64,000 nucleotides of DNA from Girardinichthys multiradiatus (Eukaryota; Chordata; Actinopteri; Cyprinodontiformes; Goodeidae). The notes under the pieces were generated by a model. That model worked only from the letters and a program-made list of their open reading frames with translations. It had not been told where the DNA came from and did no database searches. Positions 1 through 12,367 of the stretch are shown piece by piece. The translations under genes were made by a program, and so were the position numbers. Position 1 is the first letter of the stretch. Each line of letters opens with the position of its first letter. The stretch covers positions 17,505,462 through 17,569,461 of the forward strand of contig NC_061818.1 of assembly GCF_021462225.1 (NCBI RefSeq), read 5' to 3'.

Positions 1-364
1 TTCAGACACTCATCTGATCTGTTCCATTCAAAATTAAATCAAAATTAAAACTGCAAGTGCTGTCATATATACTGACCAAATAAACTTTGCTAACATTGTT
101 TATATATTGATTGGTGTGTGGTGTGTTGGTCTCTGTGGGTTGCTAAAACACACTCACTGTTTGAATAGTAAATTGTGAACTAGCTCCATATTACATGAAT
201 ACATCATTAAATATTATTCACTCATTTTCATTGCAGGATAAATTTACAGGTGATCCATTAGACTTTTGTCTGGTACTATAATATGTCCAAAATATCATTA
301 AAATGAAGGCCATTATTTTAATTAATACTTTGTAGAGCCACCTTTAGCTGCAGTGACAGCTGTA

Positions 365-1974
365 CAGGTCCTTCTCAAAATATTAGCATATTGTGATAAA
401 GTTAATTATTTTCCATAATGTCATGATGAAAATGTAACATTCATATATTTTAGATTCATTGCACACTAACTGAAATATTTCAGGTCTTTTATTGTCTTAA
501 TACGAATGATTTTGGCATACAGCTCATGAAAACCCAAAATTCCTATCTCACAAAATTAGCATATCATTAAAAGGGTCTCTAAACGAGCTATGAACCTAAT
601 CATCTGAATCAACGAGTTAACTCTAAACACCTGCAAAAGATTCCTGAGGCCTTTAAAACTCCCAGCCTGGTTCATCACTCAAAACCCCAATCATGGGTAA
701 GACTGCCGACCTGACTGCTGTCCAGAAGGCCACTATTGACACCCTCAAGCAAGAGGGTAAGACACAGAAAGAAATTTCTGAACGAATAGGCTGTTCCCAG
801 AGTGCTGTATCAAGGCACCTCAGTGGGAAGTCTGTGGGAAGGAAAAAGTGTGGCAGAAAACGCTGCACAACGAGAAGAGGTGACCGGACCCTGAGGAAGA
901 TTGTGGAGAAGGGCCGATTCCAGACCTTGGGGGACCTGCGGAAGCAGTGGACTGAGTCTGGAGTAGAAACATCCAGAGCCACCGTGCACAGGCGTGTGCA
1001 GGAAATGGGCTACAGGTGCCGCATTCCCCAGGTCAAGCCACTTTTGAACCAGAAACAGCAGCAGAAGCGCCTGACCTGGGCTACAGAGAAGCAGCACTGG
1101 ACTGTTGCTCAGTGGTCCAAAGTACTTTTTTCGGATGAAAGCAAATTCTGCATGTCATTCGGAAATCAAGGTGCCAGAGTCTGGAGGAAGACTGGGGAGA
1201 AGGAAATGCCAAAATGCCAGAAGTCCAGTGTCAAGTACCCACAGTCAGTGATGGTCTGGGGTGCCGTGTCAGCTGCTGGTGTTGGTCCACTGTGTTTTAT
1301 CAAGGGCAGGGTCAATGCAGCTAGCTATCAGGAGATTTTGGAGCAATTCATGCTTCCATCTGCTGAAAAGCTTTATGGAGATGAAGATTTCATTTTTCAG
1401 CACGACCTGGCACCTGCTCACAGTGCCAAAACCACTGGTAAATGGTTTACTGACCATGGTATCACTGTGCTCAATTGGCCTGCCAACTCTCCTGACCTGA
1501 ACCCCATAGAGAATCTGTGGGATATTGTGAAGAGAACGTTGAGAGACTCAAGACCCAACACTCTGGATGAGCTAAAGGCCGCTATCGAAGCATCCTGGGC
1601 CTCCATAAGACCTCAGCAGTGCCACAGGCTGATTGCCTCCATGCCACGCCGCAATGAAGCAGTCATTTCTGCAAAAGGATTCCCGACCAAGTATTGAGTG
1701 CATAACTGTACATGATTATTTGAAGGTTGACGTTTTTTGTATTAAAAATACTTTTCTTTTATTGGTCGGATGAAATATGCTAATTTTGTGAGATAGGAAT
1801 TTTGGGTTTTCATGAGCTGTATGCCACAATCATCCGTATTAAGACAATAAAAGACCTGAAATATTTCAGTTAGTGTGCAATGAATCTAAAATATATGAAT
1901 GTTAAATTTTCATCATGACATTATGGAAAATAATGAACTTTATCACAATATGCTAATATTTTGAGAAGGACCTG
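365..1974 (+). mobile_element. Full-length Tc1-type transposon, copy 1
   Basis: Complete 1610-bp Tc1/mariner element. It begins CAGGTCCTTCTC and ends with the complement, flanked by the TA duplication at 363-364 and 1975-1976. The terminal inverted repeats are 365-564 and 1775-1974, 200 bp each, with about four mismatches by eye. Each carries an outer and an inner copy of a 19-bp motif (left: 373-391 and 546-564), the IR/DR layout known from Sleeping Beauty-like transposons. It encodes one uninterrupted transposase. The near-identical repeats and intact frame suggest a recent insertion. It sits inside an older Tc1 relic. Confidence 0.95.
693..1697 (+). CDS. Tc1 transposase, intact (334 aa)
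   Basis: Cut-and-paste transposase that binds the element's terminal repeats and moves it into TA sites. Length is typical for the family (about 340 aa). Residues 1-50 form the first helix-turn-helix (ERIGCSQSAVSRHL), 51-65 are a basic linker (GRKKCGRKR), and about 66-120 form the second DNA-binding subdomain. The catalytic core has Asp148 in LFSDES, Asp238 in QHDLAPAH and Glu273 in SPDLNPIE. Asp238 and Glu273 are separated by 34 residues, the DD34E pattern. The protein ends in the usual GFPTKY. The start is the ATG opening MGKTADL, shortly after the left terminal repeat. No stop or frameshift is present, so the gene could be functional. Confidence 0.95.
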   Translation: MGKTADLTAVQKATIDTLKQEGKTQKEISERIGCSQSAVSRHLSGKSVGRKKCGRKRCTTRRGDRTLRKIVEKGRFQTLGDLRKQWTESGVETSRATVHRRVQEMGYRCRIPQVKPLLNQKQQQKRLTWATEKQHWTVAQWSKVLFSDESKFCMSFGNQGARVWRKTGEKEMPKCQKSSVKYPQSVMVWGAVSAAGVGPLCFIKGRVNAASYQEILEQFMLPSAEKLYGDEDFIFQHDLAPAHSAKTTGKWFTDHGITVLNWPANSPDLNPIENLWDIVKRTLRDSRPNTLDELKAAIEASWASIRPQQCHRLIASMPRRNEAVISAKGFPTKY

Positions 1975-2549
1975 TATATCTTTTGAGTTACTTCTCTACC
2001 ACCTTTGCACATCTACATGCAGTCTTCTTAGCAGAATAGCTCAAGCCTAGTCAGATTAAGTGAAGATCTGCAAATAATGTTTAGGTTTTGCCAAAGCTTT
2101 CTGATTACATTTATGTTTGAACTTTGACTGGGCCATTTTTACACATGATTATGTTTATGTCGTTCTAATGGAAGGTGAATGTACGCCCCATTCTAAAGCC
2201 TTTTGTCCATCCATCTTTCCATCAACTTTGACTAGCTTCCTTGTTCCTGCTGAAGAAAGCATTCCCAAAGAACGATGGTACGGCAGTTAAATTCCCCCAT
2301 GGAGATGTTGTGGATGATGTGAAGCGTTAGCTTCCCACAACACAGCCTTTTGCATGTTAGCCAAAAGGTCAGTTTTGGTCTCATCTGAGCAGAGGACAAA
2401 CTTCCACACTGAGTCCCATGAATGACTTGTGACAAACTGCAAACATGACTTCTCATGGTTTTCTTCTTGCCTCTCTTCCATAAAGCCCACATTTTTGGAG
2501 GGCAGGAGTAATATTTGTATGTGTAATGTTTTCCATAATGTTCTTAATT

Positions 2550-3420
2550 TTATGAAGAATCCTTCCCCAGAAGAGAGCCAGCCTTCTTTATCAGCTTGTT
2601 GAGCTTTTAAAAATCTCTGGCTCTGATGCTGCTACCCCAGCAGATGATGGGAAAGAGATCACACTCTCCACAACAGATGCATAGAAGACCTGCAGCATCT
2701 TGTACTGAAGGACCTAAGTTTCAATAAGAAGTACAGTCTGCTCTGTCCCTTCTTGTAGACGGCTTCACAGTTGCATCTCAACTCCAGTCTGTTGTTCAAC
2801 TGAACACCGAGGTAGTTAGACTCCTCCACCACCTCCACTTCTTCTCCCATGATGGAAGTGGTGTTTGATCTATTCCTGTTTCTCATAAAATCTACAATCA
2901 TCTCCTTTGTTTTATTCACGTTCAAGATGAGATTATTGTTTCTAGGCCATGCCACAAAGTGGTCCAGAAGCTCCCTGTACTCAGCTTCTTGACCATCTCT
3001 GATCCACCCCACGACTGCAGAATCATCCGAGTATTTCCGCAGATGACAGGAGTCTGTCTTGTACTGGAAGTCTGAGGTGTACAGAGTGAAAAGGAATGGT
3101 GAGAGTACAGTCCCCTGTGGTGCTCCTGTGCTGCTGACTACCTGGTTAGACTTACAACCCTTCAGTTGTCTTTTTGTCAGGTAGTCTTTGATCCAGGAGA
3201 TTGTTGAGGCCTCCACCTGAGTCTGGAGTTTCTGACAAAGCAAATCAGTTTGAATTGTATTAAATGTACTGGAGAATTTAAAAGAACATGATCCTCACGG
3301 TGCTGCTGGCTTTGTCCAGATGACAGTGGGTTTGTTGAGGCAGGTGTATGATGGCATCTTCAACTCCAATGCGGTAAGCAAAAGCAGAAGGGTGAATGGC
3401 TTAGGTAGAAGATAAAACAT
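2550..3420 (-). mobile_element. 5'-truncated non-LTR retrotransposon (LINE) with RT fragment
   Basis: The open stretch 2659-3243 encodes 194 residues of a reverse transcriptase: STGAPQGTVLSPFLFTLY (RT motif 4) and KYSDDSAVVG, a variant of the YADD catalytic motif, then NKTKEMIVDF and the SNYLGVQLNN block. Upstream, to about 3400, an earlier RT motif (FSSTFNTIQTDL) is readable in a shifted frame, so at least one frameshift breaks the gene. The 3' part continues below 2659 to about 2550. The motifs fit the Rex1/CR1/L2 group of fish LINEs; subfamily not decided. Dead 5'-truncated copy. Confidence 0.85.
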
Positions 3421-4724
3421 TTGAGGTGTGAAAGGGCAGCTTTGGGTCAAAGGTGGGTGGGATGTCTGGCAGGAGAGAATGATGCTACTAATGTCCTCTC
3501 TATGTGACTAACACAGTGCGTCCCAGTCTGTAGTCTCAAAGCAACCTTGCTCTTCAGCTTCCTGTGACCATTTTATCACAGTTCTTTTTATTACAGGTTC
3601 CCTCTGAACAAGGGGCTTATATTTAAATTTAATATAAAAGAACGAAATTACTTAGACGTTGATTTCTTCTCTCCAATTTGGTAATCCAAATTGAGATATC
3701 TTACATGGGAGGGTGGACAGGATATGCTTAATGTCCAGATGCTGAGAGACGAAGGAATCAGGATGGCTGCCAGCCAGAACGAAATCCAGTCGAAGGCAAT
3801 AATCCAGGAAGCCCAGGAAGCGAAGTCTAGTAGGTAGCCTTTAGCCACAGAGTCTTCTGAAGCAGTAATCCAAAAGGTCAGATTCAATAACCTGAGAGGG
3901 AGCATAAGCAAAGTTTACAAGGAGCACAAAAAACCAAAGCTGAGTTTGTTACCACTGTAGGCAAACACTCTCACATCGAAGTGCTGGCAGCCTCCTGCTT
4001 AAATCCTCCTCCAAGCAATCAACATAACAAGGCGCACCTGTCCACCAGTGCACCTGAGAGCTCCAGCACCATCTGGGAAACTGAACACAATGTTAGAAAG
4101 CAAATACAACCACACACACACACACACAAACCAAAACGCCGACAACCATAGCTGTCCACATGGACTAGCCAAATAGTTCCAGCAGGACAATGACCCCCAA
4201 ACACACATCAAATTTGGCTAACAATGCACTTCTTGAACACCGCGGACCTCAATGCATTTGAAAATCTATAGGTTGTACTAAAAGTTATTTTTTGTGTGTG
4301 TGTCTGGTGTTGGGTGGAGGACAACACAAGTTTCAGGTCTAAAAAAACCAATGACAAATTAACAAAGACTTTCAGATTGAATTTAGAACCCTAGCATTTT
4401 AAAAGAGCATCTTGCTCCTCGCAGGATAACAAAGGTTCCATTATTACCGGGTGAACGATTTTTCTGATGAGAGGCTTCAGCAAAGTATGGTGGTGGTTCA
4501 GTTCTCTGAAACCTCACATGTATTAAGTTTTAAAACATATTAGAATGACTCTGAACATTGGGGGTCATTTAATATCTGCCTGACCAGAGCTTTAATCCCA
4601 TAGCTCTATGTTACCTTGTTCAAACATAACACTTGGTTTAGGAGCTAATCCTGACCTCTAACTCTTTGTTCTGATATGGAATATCAGTCATGATGTTTTC
4701 TAATATTAGATCAGTACCTTCACA
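3421..4724. other. No gene seen; scattered Tc1 scraps
   Basis: No exon recognised. Around 4165-4280 and 4440-4530 on the plus strand there are short Tc1-like scraps ('ttccagcaggacaatgaccc', a transposase second-Asp block, and a 'tatggtggtgg' block). Both are too short and degraded for family assignment. Confidence 0.4.
4110..4127. repeat. (CA)n microsatellite
   Basis: Uninterrupted run of nine CA units, read directly. Confidence 0.95.
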
Positions 4725-5265
4725 ACCTTACAAAAGTATTCACACCCTTTGAAGTTTTTCACATTCTGTCATGTTGCAACCCATGAATTCAATGGATTTT
4801 ATGTGAAAAACTAACAAAAAGGAAGGAATCTTTTACACAAATAAAAAAAAAAATCTAAAGAAGTGGGTTTGGCATTTGTATTCACCCCGCTTTACTCTAA
4901 CACCCTAAAAGCTTGAGCTGTTTTATGAAGGATTAAAACATTCAGTCTCTAGATGTACAAAGTTGCTAGAGACATATCCAACAAGACTTGAACAGTAATT
5001 GCAGTTAAAGGTGGTTCTACAGATAAGCTGAATGCGCATGTGTGCCAGACGGTTTAGATTTTTATTTGTAACAAAAGTAAAAAACTTTGCATCAATTTTC
5101 GTCCACATCACAGTTATGCCCTACTTTGTGCTGGTCTATCACGTAAAGCTGGCTGAACTCAATATTGCCAAGTAGTCGGTGCGTTTCTATGTTTATAAAA
5201 AGTTGACAGAATTCTCTGATAGTTGCACAAACTGATGTCAAATACCTTCATGTTAAAAATGTTTC
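4725..5265. mobile_element. Degenerate Tc1-like relic
   Basis: Begins with a terminal-repeat-like stretch ('aaaagtattcacaccctttg' followed by a 'tttttcacattctgtcatg' stretch) typical of old fish Tc1 families. Further on, 5030-5210 resembles the Tc1 relic at 22960-23315. No reading frame survives. Confidence 0.55.
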
Positions 5266-8200
5266 ATACCCACCAGAAAAAACTACAATAAAACATACTT
5301 TAGATTACTGAAATACTGTTTTTTGGTTACATCGACAACGATTGGTCACAGAAAACAGGAGAACAATGGTGCCTGTTCATTTAAAACTGTTTACTTAGTG
5401 GCTCCAGGCCACATCTGCTCAGCTCTTTATTCAACAAGCAGTGGAGGAAAACTGTGGCTGCTTGCTAACAGGACATAATCAGCCCAGCTGCTTCTGCTGA
5501 GTCTCACATGATGCTTCTCTGATACACTCATCAGAGCCTGTGGTACCAACTAAAAGTTACTGTGAGAGGTGCTTCAGTGTGCAACAAACCAGACAAAACA
5601 ATGCATCCAGTCATTTCTTTAAGCTTCATTGAGAGGTGCACCAAGCACCCATTGCAGTATCATATGCCAAAGTAGATTCAGGATTCATCACTGAATCCCA
5701 CTTCCATCCAGTTCTACAAATAAAAACAGACAGCTAAGCAACATTTTCCTATTTATTCATCATTTTGAGTTTGCTGCTCTATATCACAGAGCATTATATT
5801 TAGCCTTTGACATATATTAGCCTGTAAAGTTAACTGGCTAGAAAAATGATTCCTGAACTGTTGGAGTAGAAATGCTTGCATGAAAAGAGCTCCACCCATC
5901 CTCATTCCATGACTCTTTAAGTCAGAAGAACCTTGTTTCTTTTGTTTAGGAGGTAGTGATGGTTTATGTTTCCTCTTGTTCCTGCAGTGATTTTATTACA
6001 GTTTGTTCATAAATGTCAGTTCTGCATATTTGTCTCTTATTTCTTTGGATGTCGATTTTGCATTTTCAATTTGAGCTTTTTCATCCTGATGTCTTCATAC
6101 GTATAACTGATGATTTTTCCCTTTTCAACCTTTCCACATTTCAGGCCCAGCTGACTGGGAACAACAAACATATTTTGTTTGTTTAATCTTCTTGAAGAAG
6201 TTTTAGAATCCCTTGAATCCACTGCTTCAGTTTTTTATGCACAGGGATTTTGCAATATAATAATAATAATGCAATATACAGGGTGGACCCATAATATATT
6301 GCTAAACAAGTTATCTTTTACTAAGCCGTAATGTTAGGTTGTAAATTTTCCAAGAGTAGTTATTCCATACTGATTTTATAAATAAATGTATTTCTCTGCT
6401 TTTTAAATAACCTAAAACACGTTCTAAACTAGAGATGTGCAGAGAAACTGGCTTGTGACCAGAATCTTGACTGGTCCTAACTGCTGAATTCACCACACCT
6501 GAAGCTGAGGACACACTACATGACTTTAGTCTTGACAGATTGTTTTAAAAGACTTGGCGTTCACACTAACAGGCTGGTTTTTTGTTTAATGACTGAAAGA
6601 CTGATGATCATACAATTAAAAGCTGTGCCTGCTGCTGGATCAGAGACTGGAGGATCTATCAGACCAACTAAAGACAACTGAACACATCAAATGCATTAAA
6701 CTCTTGTGGAAAATCTCACAAAAGGACAAACATAGCAGTAGGTGGCGGTAACAGAAGATATTCTCAGACGCCAAACAGGTTACATTTCTGTTCCACTCCA
6801 CCATAAAATGATGAGATGCACCTAAAAATATGGTTCTTTTAAAGGTGAAAATGATGTGGATAGTGTTAACTGTATTCTTTATTATACTCCTGGTGAGAGT
6901 TTGGAACATTTATTTGTGGTTGTGAGCTTTTTTGTTGTTTTATTTTTTATATTTTAAATGTTGTCTGTAATCTAAACATGTTTCAATCTGAACATGTTTG
7001 GGATGGATAGTGCAAATAAACATTAGTGATCTATTATAAGTATTCTATGTGGAAAATATTTGATTCAGAAATGTCTATTTGTTAAATTAACCCCCAATAC
7101 CTTTATGTTTAATATGTGAATTATTTGGTTATTTTAATGAGGCTCTTCATTATTTATTGTATTTTGGTCTGAAATATCTGAGTATCTCTGTAGTTTTTCT
7201 GTTTGTGTTTTATCACTATGTGGATTATGGCCAGTGTGTTTATGTTAATAATGTTGCAACATTGTCATGTCCCAGCCTTTTCATTGGCTGTCAGCAACAT
7301 TGCAGTTGGCTTGGTAATCAGTTCACTCTACCTGACTCAATCCAGATTCGCCTCAAAAAATTCAATAATGTTTGTTTGACTGCGACTGAGGTTGGATTGG
7401 GTCGGTTCCCTTCACACACTTGCAGACTCCAAGTCTTCAGCTCCTCTCACAATGACAGATTTTTGTTCCAACTTGCCCTGCTGACTCACAACTGTAGACT
7501 GATGCGAACGTTTGTAAAGTCGGGGAGAAAATCTTGCAATGTGGCCCCAGCTTAAATGTTACCAGATCATGCTGAAACCGTTCTTCAATGTGGAAGTTGT
7601 TACTACAGAAAGAAAAGTTAAGGTTAGCTATTTTCAGTATCAGTATACCTATTTCATTAAAAAAATGAAATAGGATGAAGCAAAAAGGCAATTGGACGCG
7701 ATTAAAACAGGAAACTGATATTTCTATGACATGTTTGTGGTCATTTATGCCGGGCGAAAGCTGCGGCCTAATTGAGACTCTTGCTCACAACAGCAAAGCT
7801 AAGACATTTATTCAATTGCTGTTCACTTATCTTTTACATAATAATTGTTAGGGAGAAAGTGGAATGTGCTAATCGACATAAGCAGGTCAAATTTACAAAG
7901 CTCTGATTGGTGCATGACCAGTTTCCTGACTTGTATGAGCAGAACAATTGGTCCAAAACAGTAAAACAATGTGAGTTTGAGGTCTTTTACAATGCATCTT
8001 TAATCACATAATTGCAGTATTTTACATTCCACATAGAGACACACTCCTGCATGGATTGTCATTTTACTCCACTATTGAGTGCTTGTGGGAGCTGGGTGGG
8101 CTTCTGGATGCAGAACAGGCAGAAGAAGGGAGAGAACAAAAGGACGGTGCAGGACAGATGGAAAGACAGAAGGAACTGTTTTCCTTGGGTAAGTCAGAAG

Positions 8201-9139
8201 AGAACATTTAGTCGTTACAGTTTTGCGCAACGGCAGAGATTAGGATCAAATTCACATTTTAGGCTACAGTAAACATGAGAGAAAGAGAGAAGAGAGACAG
8301 TGAAATCACAATCCTGCCATTAGAAAGTGGAAAAAAAACAAAACAGAAACTGTTTGATTTATTCTGCAGTTTTGTTTCAAAGGTTGAAAAATTACCCTGG
8401 GCTGTTATCATTTTCTTTCAAATTAAAACAAAGCTGGCTTTTGCAGGTGAAGTCTGTAATTGATAAACTGACCCAAAGAGGCAGCAACAAGAACCACTCC
8501 AAACATTTAGAGCAAACCAAAGGTTCTAGTCACATTTAAGAATTAAACTGATAAACTATTCTTCATATAAAAGGTGCCAAACTGAATGTGTTACCCTTAA
8601 AGAGATCAGATTTTAAACAGCAAAAGTGTCTGAAGCTTGTTGAAGCAGCAAAACCCCCATTAGACACCCTTTTCTTTTTTAGAGGATGGCTGCCGTCTCT
8701 GCTCAGCGCTGGTGCGGCCCCCTTTCAGCCGGAGGCAAAGTGCCCTGAGGTGCTGGTGTGGTTTCTTTATGATGACAGGGAGAGGACTTCTCCACTGAAC
8801 ATTAGGCAGAGAAGGAGATACAGAGAGGCTGTGCTGCCAGCTTAGATCTACATCACCGACGGGGAAGCTGACCCTCAGTCACAGAAAACAAGGAACAGGA
8901 GAAAAAAAGGGAAAATCTGAAGGCATGCACAAATATCACTGAACTAAGAAGGTTACTTGGTAATCACCACGAGTCAAACAAGAATCTTCATGTCAACTGA
9001 AAACACTTTCAAAAATGTTGCAGATATTCATCCAAATGGGATGGCAGCCTCTGTCACATGGTGTCACATGATCTGAACGGGGTTGACTGCATAAAAATAT
9101 ATATATCTTTAAATATTTACATATATGTACTGGTATAGT
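5266..9139. other. No gene recognised
   Basis: AT-rich sequence with a short (ATA)n run near 6257. Open frames here (for example 7157-7555 plus) have no recognisable domains and look like chance frames. At 8682 a pyrimidine-rich tract ending in AG precedes an open plus-strand stretch to 8846; see the findings. Confidence 0.5.
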
Positions 9140-9890
9140 ACATGTAGTCCATTGCAAAAGCATTCATACTTTTTCAACTCTCTTATTTTGACAAATTACA
9201 ACCAAAAACCTCAATGTATTTTATTGTGAGTTAATGTAACACACCAACAAAAATAGTGTAGAACTCTGAATGATAAAAAACAGCCCCATTGTAAATAATG
9301 GTGGTGGCAGCATCATGATCTGGGGATGTTTTTCTTTAGCAGGAAAAGGAAGAAAGTTAGGGGTGACTTTTCAATTCTGTGACATACCAACACATAACAG
9401 TGGATAACTAGTATCTGTTCTAAACACTTTTACTTGTAAACATTTGTCTGCTGAAGCATTGCATTCCCACAGGATGATGCTACCATCACCATGTTTCACT
9501 GTGGGCAGTGTGTTCACGGTGATGTCGAGTGTGAATAAGGTCCAGAGAAGTTGATCTCATCTGACCGCAGCATTTTCTTCCTACATGGTCTGTGCACTAA
9601 GACTAAATTACACACTAATGTACTTATTAACGAGATGACTTCTGATATTCTGGTAACTGTTTGCATTGGACTTTATATAGTGGTGCCAAAGAGATGAGAC
9701 AGCTAAACGTTTCAGATTTGCATAAAAAAATTGAAACCTACGTCTCCTTAACCTTACACCTCATAATTCTATGTAACTTAGTGATGGTCGCATGAAATCC
9801 CAATCTAATACATTGATATTTGTGGTTGTAATGCAATGAAATGTGGAAAAAGCTCAAGAGGTATTAATATTTCTGCAAGACACTACAAAA
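9140..9890. mobile_element. Degenerate Tc1-like element(s), mixed orientation
   Basis: Left end near 9150 ('cattgcaaaagcattcatac') and right end near 9885 ('atttctgcaagacactac') are inverted relatives of each other, as in fish Tc1 elements. Inside, 9300-9340 carries the plus-strand GGGSIMIWGCF-type block ('ggtggtggcagcatcatgat'), while 9470-9620 carries transposase-like blocks in the opposite orientation. This suggests rearrangement or two fused relics. No frame survives. Confidence 0.6.
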
Positions 9891-11206
9891 TTTAAAGATA
9901 CACTCTTGAGAGGCGCATGAACATATCTGGGTGAATGAACCGGCAGTTGTCTCTGTGTAGTCTGGTTCATCAGGGCTTTTGTTCACAGTGGTATTGACAA
10001 GGCGGGTGTGGATCCATATAGTTCCTTTTGCATCTGTGCATTTGTGTCCTAAATAACCCACAACATAACACTAAGAGTGGTGGCACCTAAAGGTTCTGCT
10101 CTAAATTCTTATGGTTTGGAGCTGGTAATCAAGACATGAGATGAATAAAGCAGAGGAAGAGACATAGAGAAGTGTCCAGTACAGTTAAGGATACAGACAT
10201 TGTGGTTTTAGTGCAAAGAAAGAACCTGATAATTCTTTTTTCAGTGGATGGCAGTTGGGGATATGGTTGGTAGGTGTCTTTACAGCAGAGTGTATTTCTC
10301 CCTGGAGGTTTCCAGGACCAGTCCTTTGATTAGCATGCCCATTTCTCCTGGAGAAGTATTTAGCCCATTAATACGGAGTGACAATCTCAAGACATGGCGT
10401 TTCCCAGCAATCTCATGGGTTGCTCTTCCCTCCAACGGCTAAAGCAATACCCACAAGTGAACACTGCTGACTTTATCTGGAATCTCAAAGCTGTCGCCGT
10501 CCCCATAAAGTTCTCTTCTCTGAAATTCGGGCAGCACTTTGTAATGTCACTCATCCACCCGTAACCCGCTGTCTGTTCAGGTTCTGAAATAAAAACTGAA
10601 CTCAGAGTATCTCTTGGTCCCACATAGTCAGAAAATGAACAAGGGTTGAAAATGACAGATTTTGCCTTGACAGATGTTAGCGGTTAATCCACGTTAAATA
10701 GGAACAAGCGGATGTTATTGGTGGAACAGCACACTCACAGTAGTTCAATGCTGCTAATTTGTTTGTTTACTGTGGGGATATATAGCATATTTATGCATTT
10801 GCGTATCTGAGTGCGCAGATGTGCTTGTGTTGCATTCTGAGGGCAGCTTCATGGAGACGAGAGGTGAGGTAGAGTCTGTTGGGATTCAGGCAGTTGCAGG
10901 TGGAGGTTGGAGTAGGGAAGGTGGGCAACCATTACCTACCTACCACCCAAAAGGATGTGCCCTGTGTGCCTATCACAACATGATGTAAAGTGAGATAAAG
11001 GAAGGAAACTGCCAGGCAGAAAATGGGAAAGAATTTCAGAGGAGAACACACTGACGCAGCTAGTGTGTGCATCCCAGAGCTTATCTGAAACTATTAAAAG
11101 AAACCAATAAAAAAACAGTAAATACATCTGAAAATTGAATGTGTGTCTATGAGGTAATGAAAAAGGAGGTATGTGTTGGGTGAGGTATTCTAGCTACAAA
11201 TACATA
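9891..11206. other. No gene recognised
   Basis: No exon or repeat confidently assigned. Open frames at 10248-10442 (plus) and 10387-10623 (minus) lack recognisable domains. Confidence 0.4.
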
Positions 11207-12367
11207 TAGGTACATTTCAACAAATTAGAACATTGTGAAAAAAAATGTTTTGTCACTCATTTCAGAGTGAAAATCAGAGAGTGTAAAGATTCATTACAGA
11301 TAGGGTGACATATTTCAAGCCTTTACGTTGTGTAAGTTTGATGAGTACAGGTTAAAGAGAATGAAAACCCAAAAATCAGTGTCTCAGAAAATTTGAATAT
11401 TACATAACACCAATTTAAGAAAAAAAAACCAACATTTATAATGTGTAAATGTTATGTAATGGCCATATTATGGCCTACACCATCATAGAGAAGACCGCTG
11501 ACGGGACAGATTTGTCCAGAAGACTTTAGCAATCTCTGCTAGGGAGGTCAAGCAACAAAAGGTCATTGTTAAAAAAAAGCTGAGTGCCGTATACAAGCAT
11601 ATTCATAGAAAGTTGAGTGGAAGGAAAAGGTGTGGTAAAAAAGGTGCACCAGCAACAGAGAAAACCACAGCCTTAAGAGGATTGTCAAGCAAAATCCATT
11701 CAAGAATTTGAGGGAGCTTCACAAGTATTGGACAGAAGACTTTTCAGATGAAAGTAAAGCTTGCATTTTATTTAGAAATCAAGGTCCCAGAGTCTGGATG
11801 AAAAGTGGAGAGGCACAGAATCCATGTTGCTTGAAGTCCAGTGTGAAGTTTCCACAGTCAGTGATGATTTGGGGTTCCATGTCATCTGCTGGTCTACTGG
11901 TTTTCTAAAGTTCACAGTCATCACAGCCATCTACCAGGACATTTAAGAACACTCAACCTTCTTCTGCTGGCAGGATTTATGAAGCTGCTAATTTCATTTT
12001 CCAGCCCACTTTCCCTAATGTGCCAAAAGCTGGTTCAGTGATGATGGTGTTACTGAGACTGAATGACCAGCAACCTGACCTGACCAGACCCTCAGAGAGA
12101 ATCTATGGAGTTCTGTCAAGAGGAAGATGAGAGACACCAGAACCAACAACACAGATGACCTGAAGGCCACTATCAAAGCAACCTGGGCTTTCTGAACACT
12201 TCAGCAGGACCACAGGCTGCTCTCCTCCATGCCATGTTAATAAAAAAATAATGGCTTGAAATATTTTACTTCATGTGTAATAAATCTATATATGAGTTTC
12301 ACTTTCTAAAATGAATGAAACATATGTAACCTTTTCACGAAATGTTGCATTTCTGAGATGCACCTAT
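11207..12367 (+). mobile_element. Degenerate Tc1 element with transposase fragment
   Basis: Imperfect terminal inverted repeats (left TAGGTACATTTCAACAAATT, right its degraded complement ending near 12367) enclose a decayed plus-strand transposase. The clearest piece, 11708-11908, reads DFSDESK, the block with the first catalytic Asp, then FRNQGPRVWMKSGE and SVKFPQSVMIWGSMSSAG, clearly related to the intact transposase at 693-1697. Stops and frameshifts break it elsewhere, for example after 11908. Same broad Tc1 group as copy 1 but much older. Confidence 0.8.

Larger units (their letters stand above)
310..2525 (-). mobile_element. Old Tc1-like relic, split by a younger Tc1 insertion
   Basis: Degenerate Tc1/mariner DNA transposon read on the minus strand. 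About 310-362 and 1977-2525 read as one continuous relic once the younger element at 365-1974 and one TA are removed: the left part ends in the 'tttagctgcagtgacagct' stretch and the right part continues with the 'ctaccacctttgcacatct' stretch, as in common fish Tc1 families. At 2287-2490 the minus strand still encodes CSDETK, the Tc1 block with the first catalytic Asp, but stops and frameshifts are frequent. Non-functional. The family call comes from pattern recognition, not a database search. Confidence 0.7.

Noticed and set aside
7157..7555. 132-residue plus-strand frame with hydrophobic N-terminus
   Set aside because: No start context, domain or splice signals; AT-rich, low-complexity start. 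Looks like chance.
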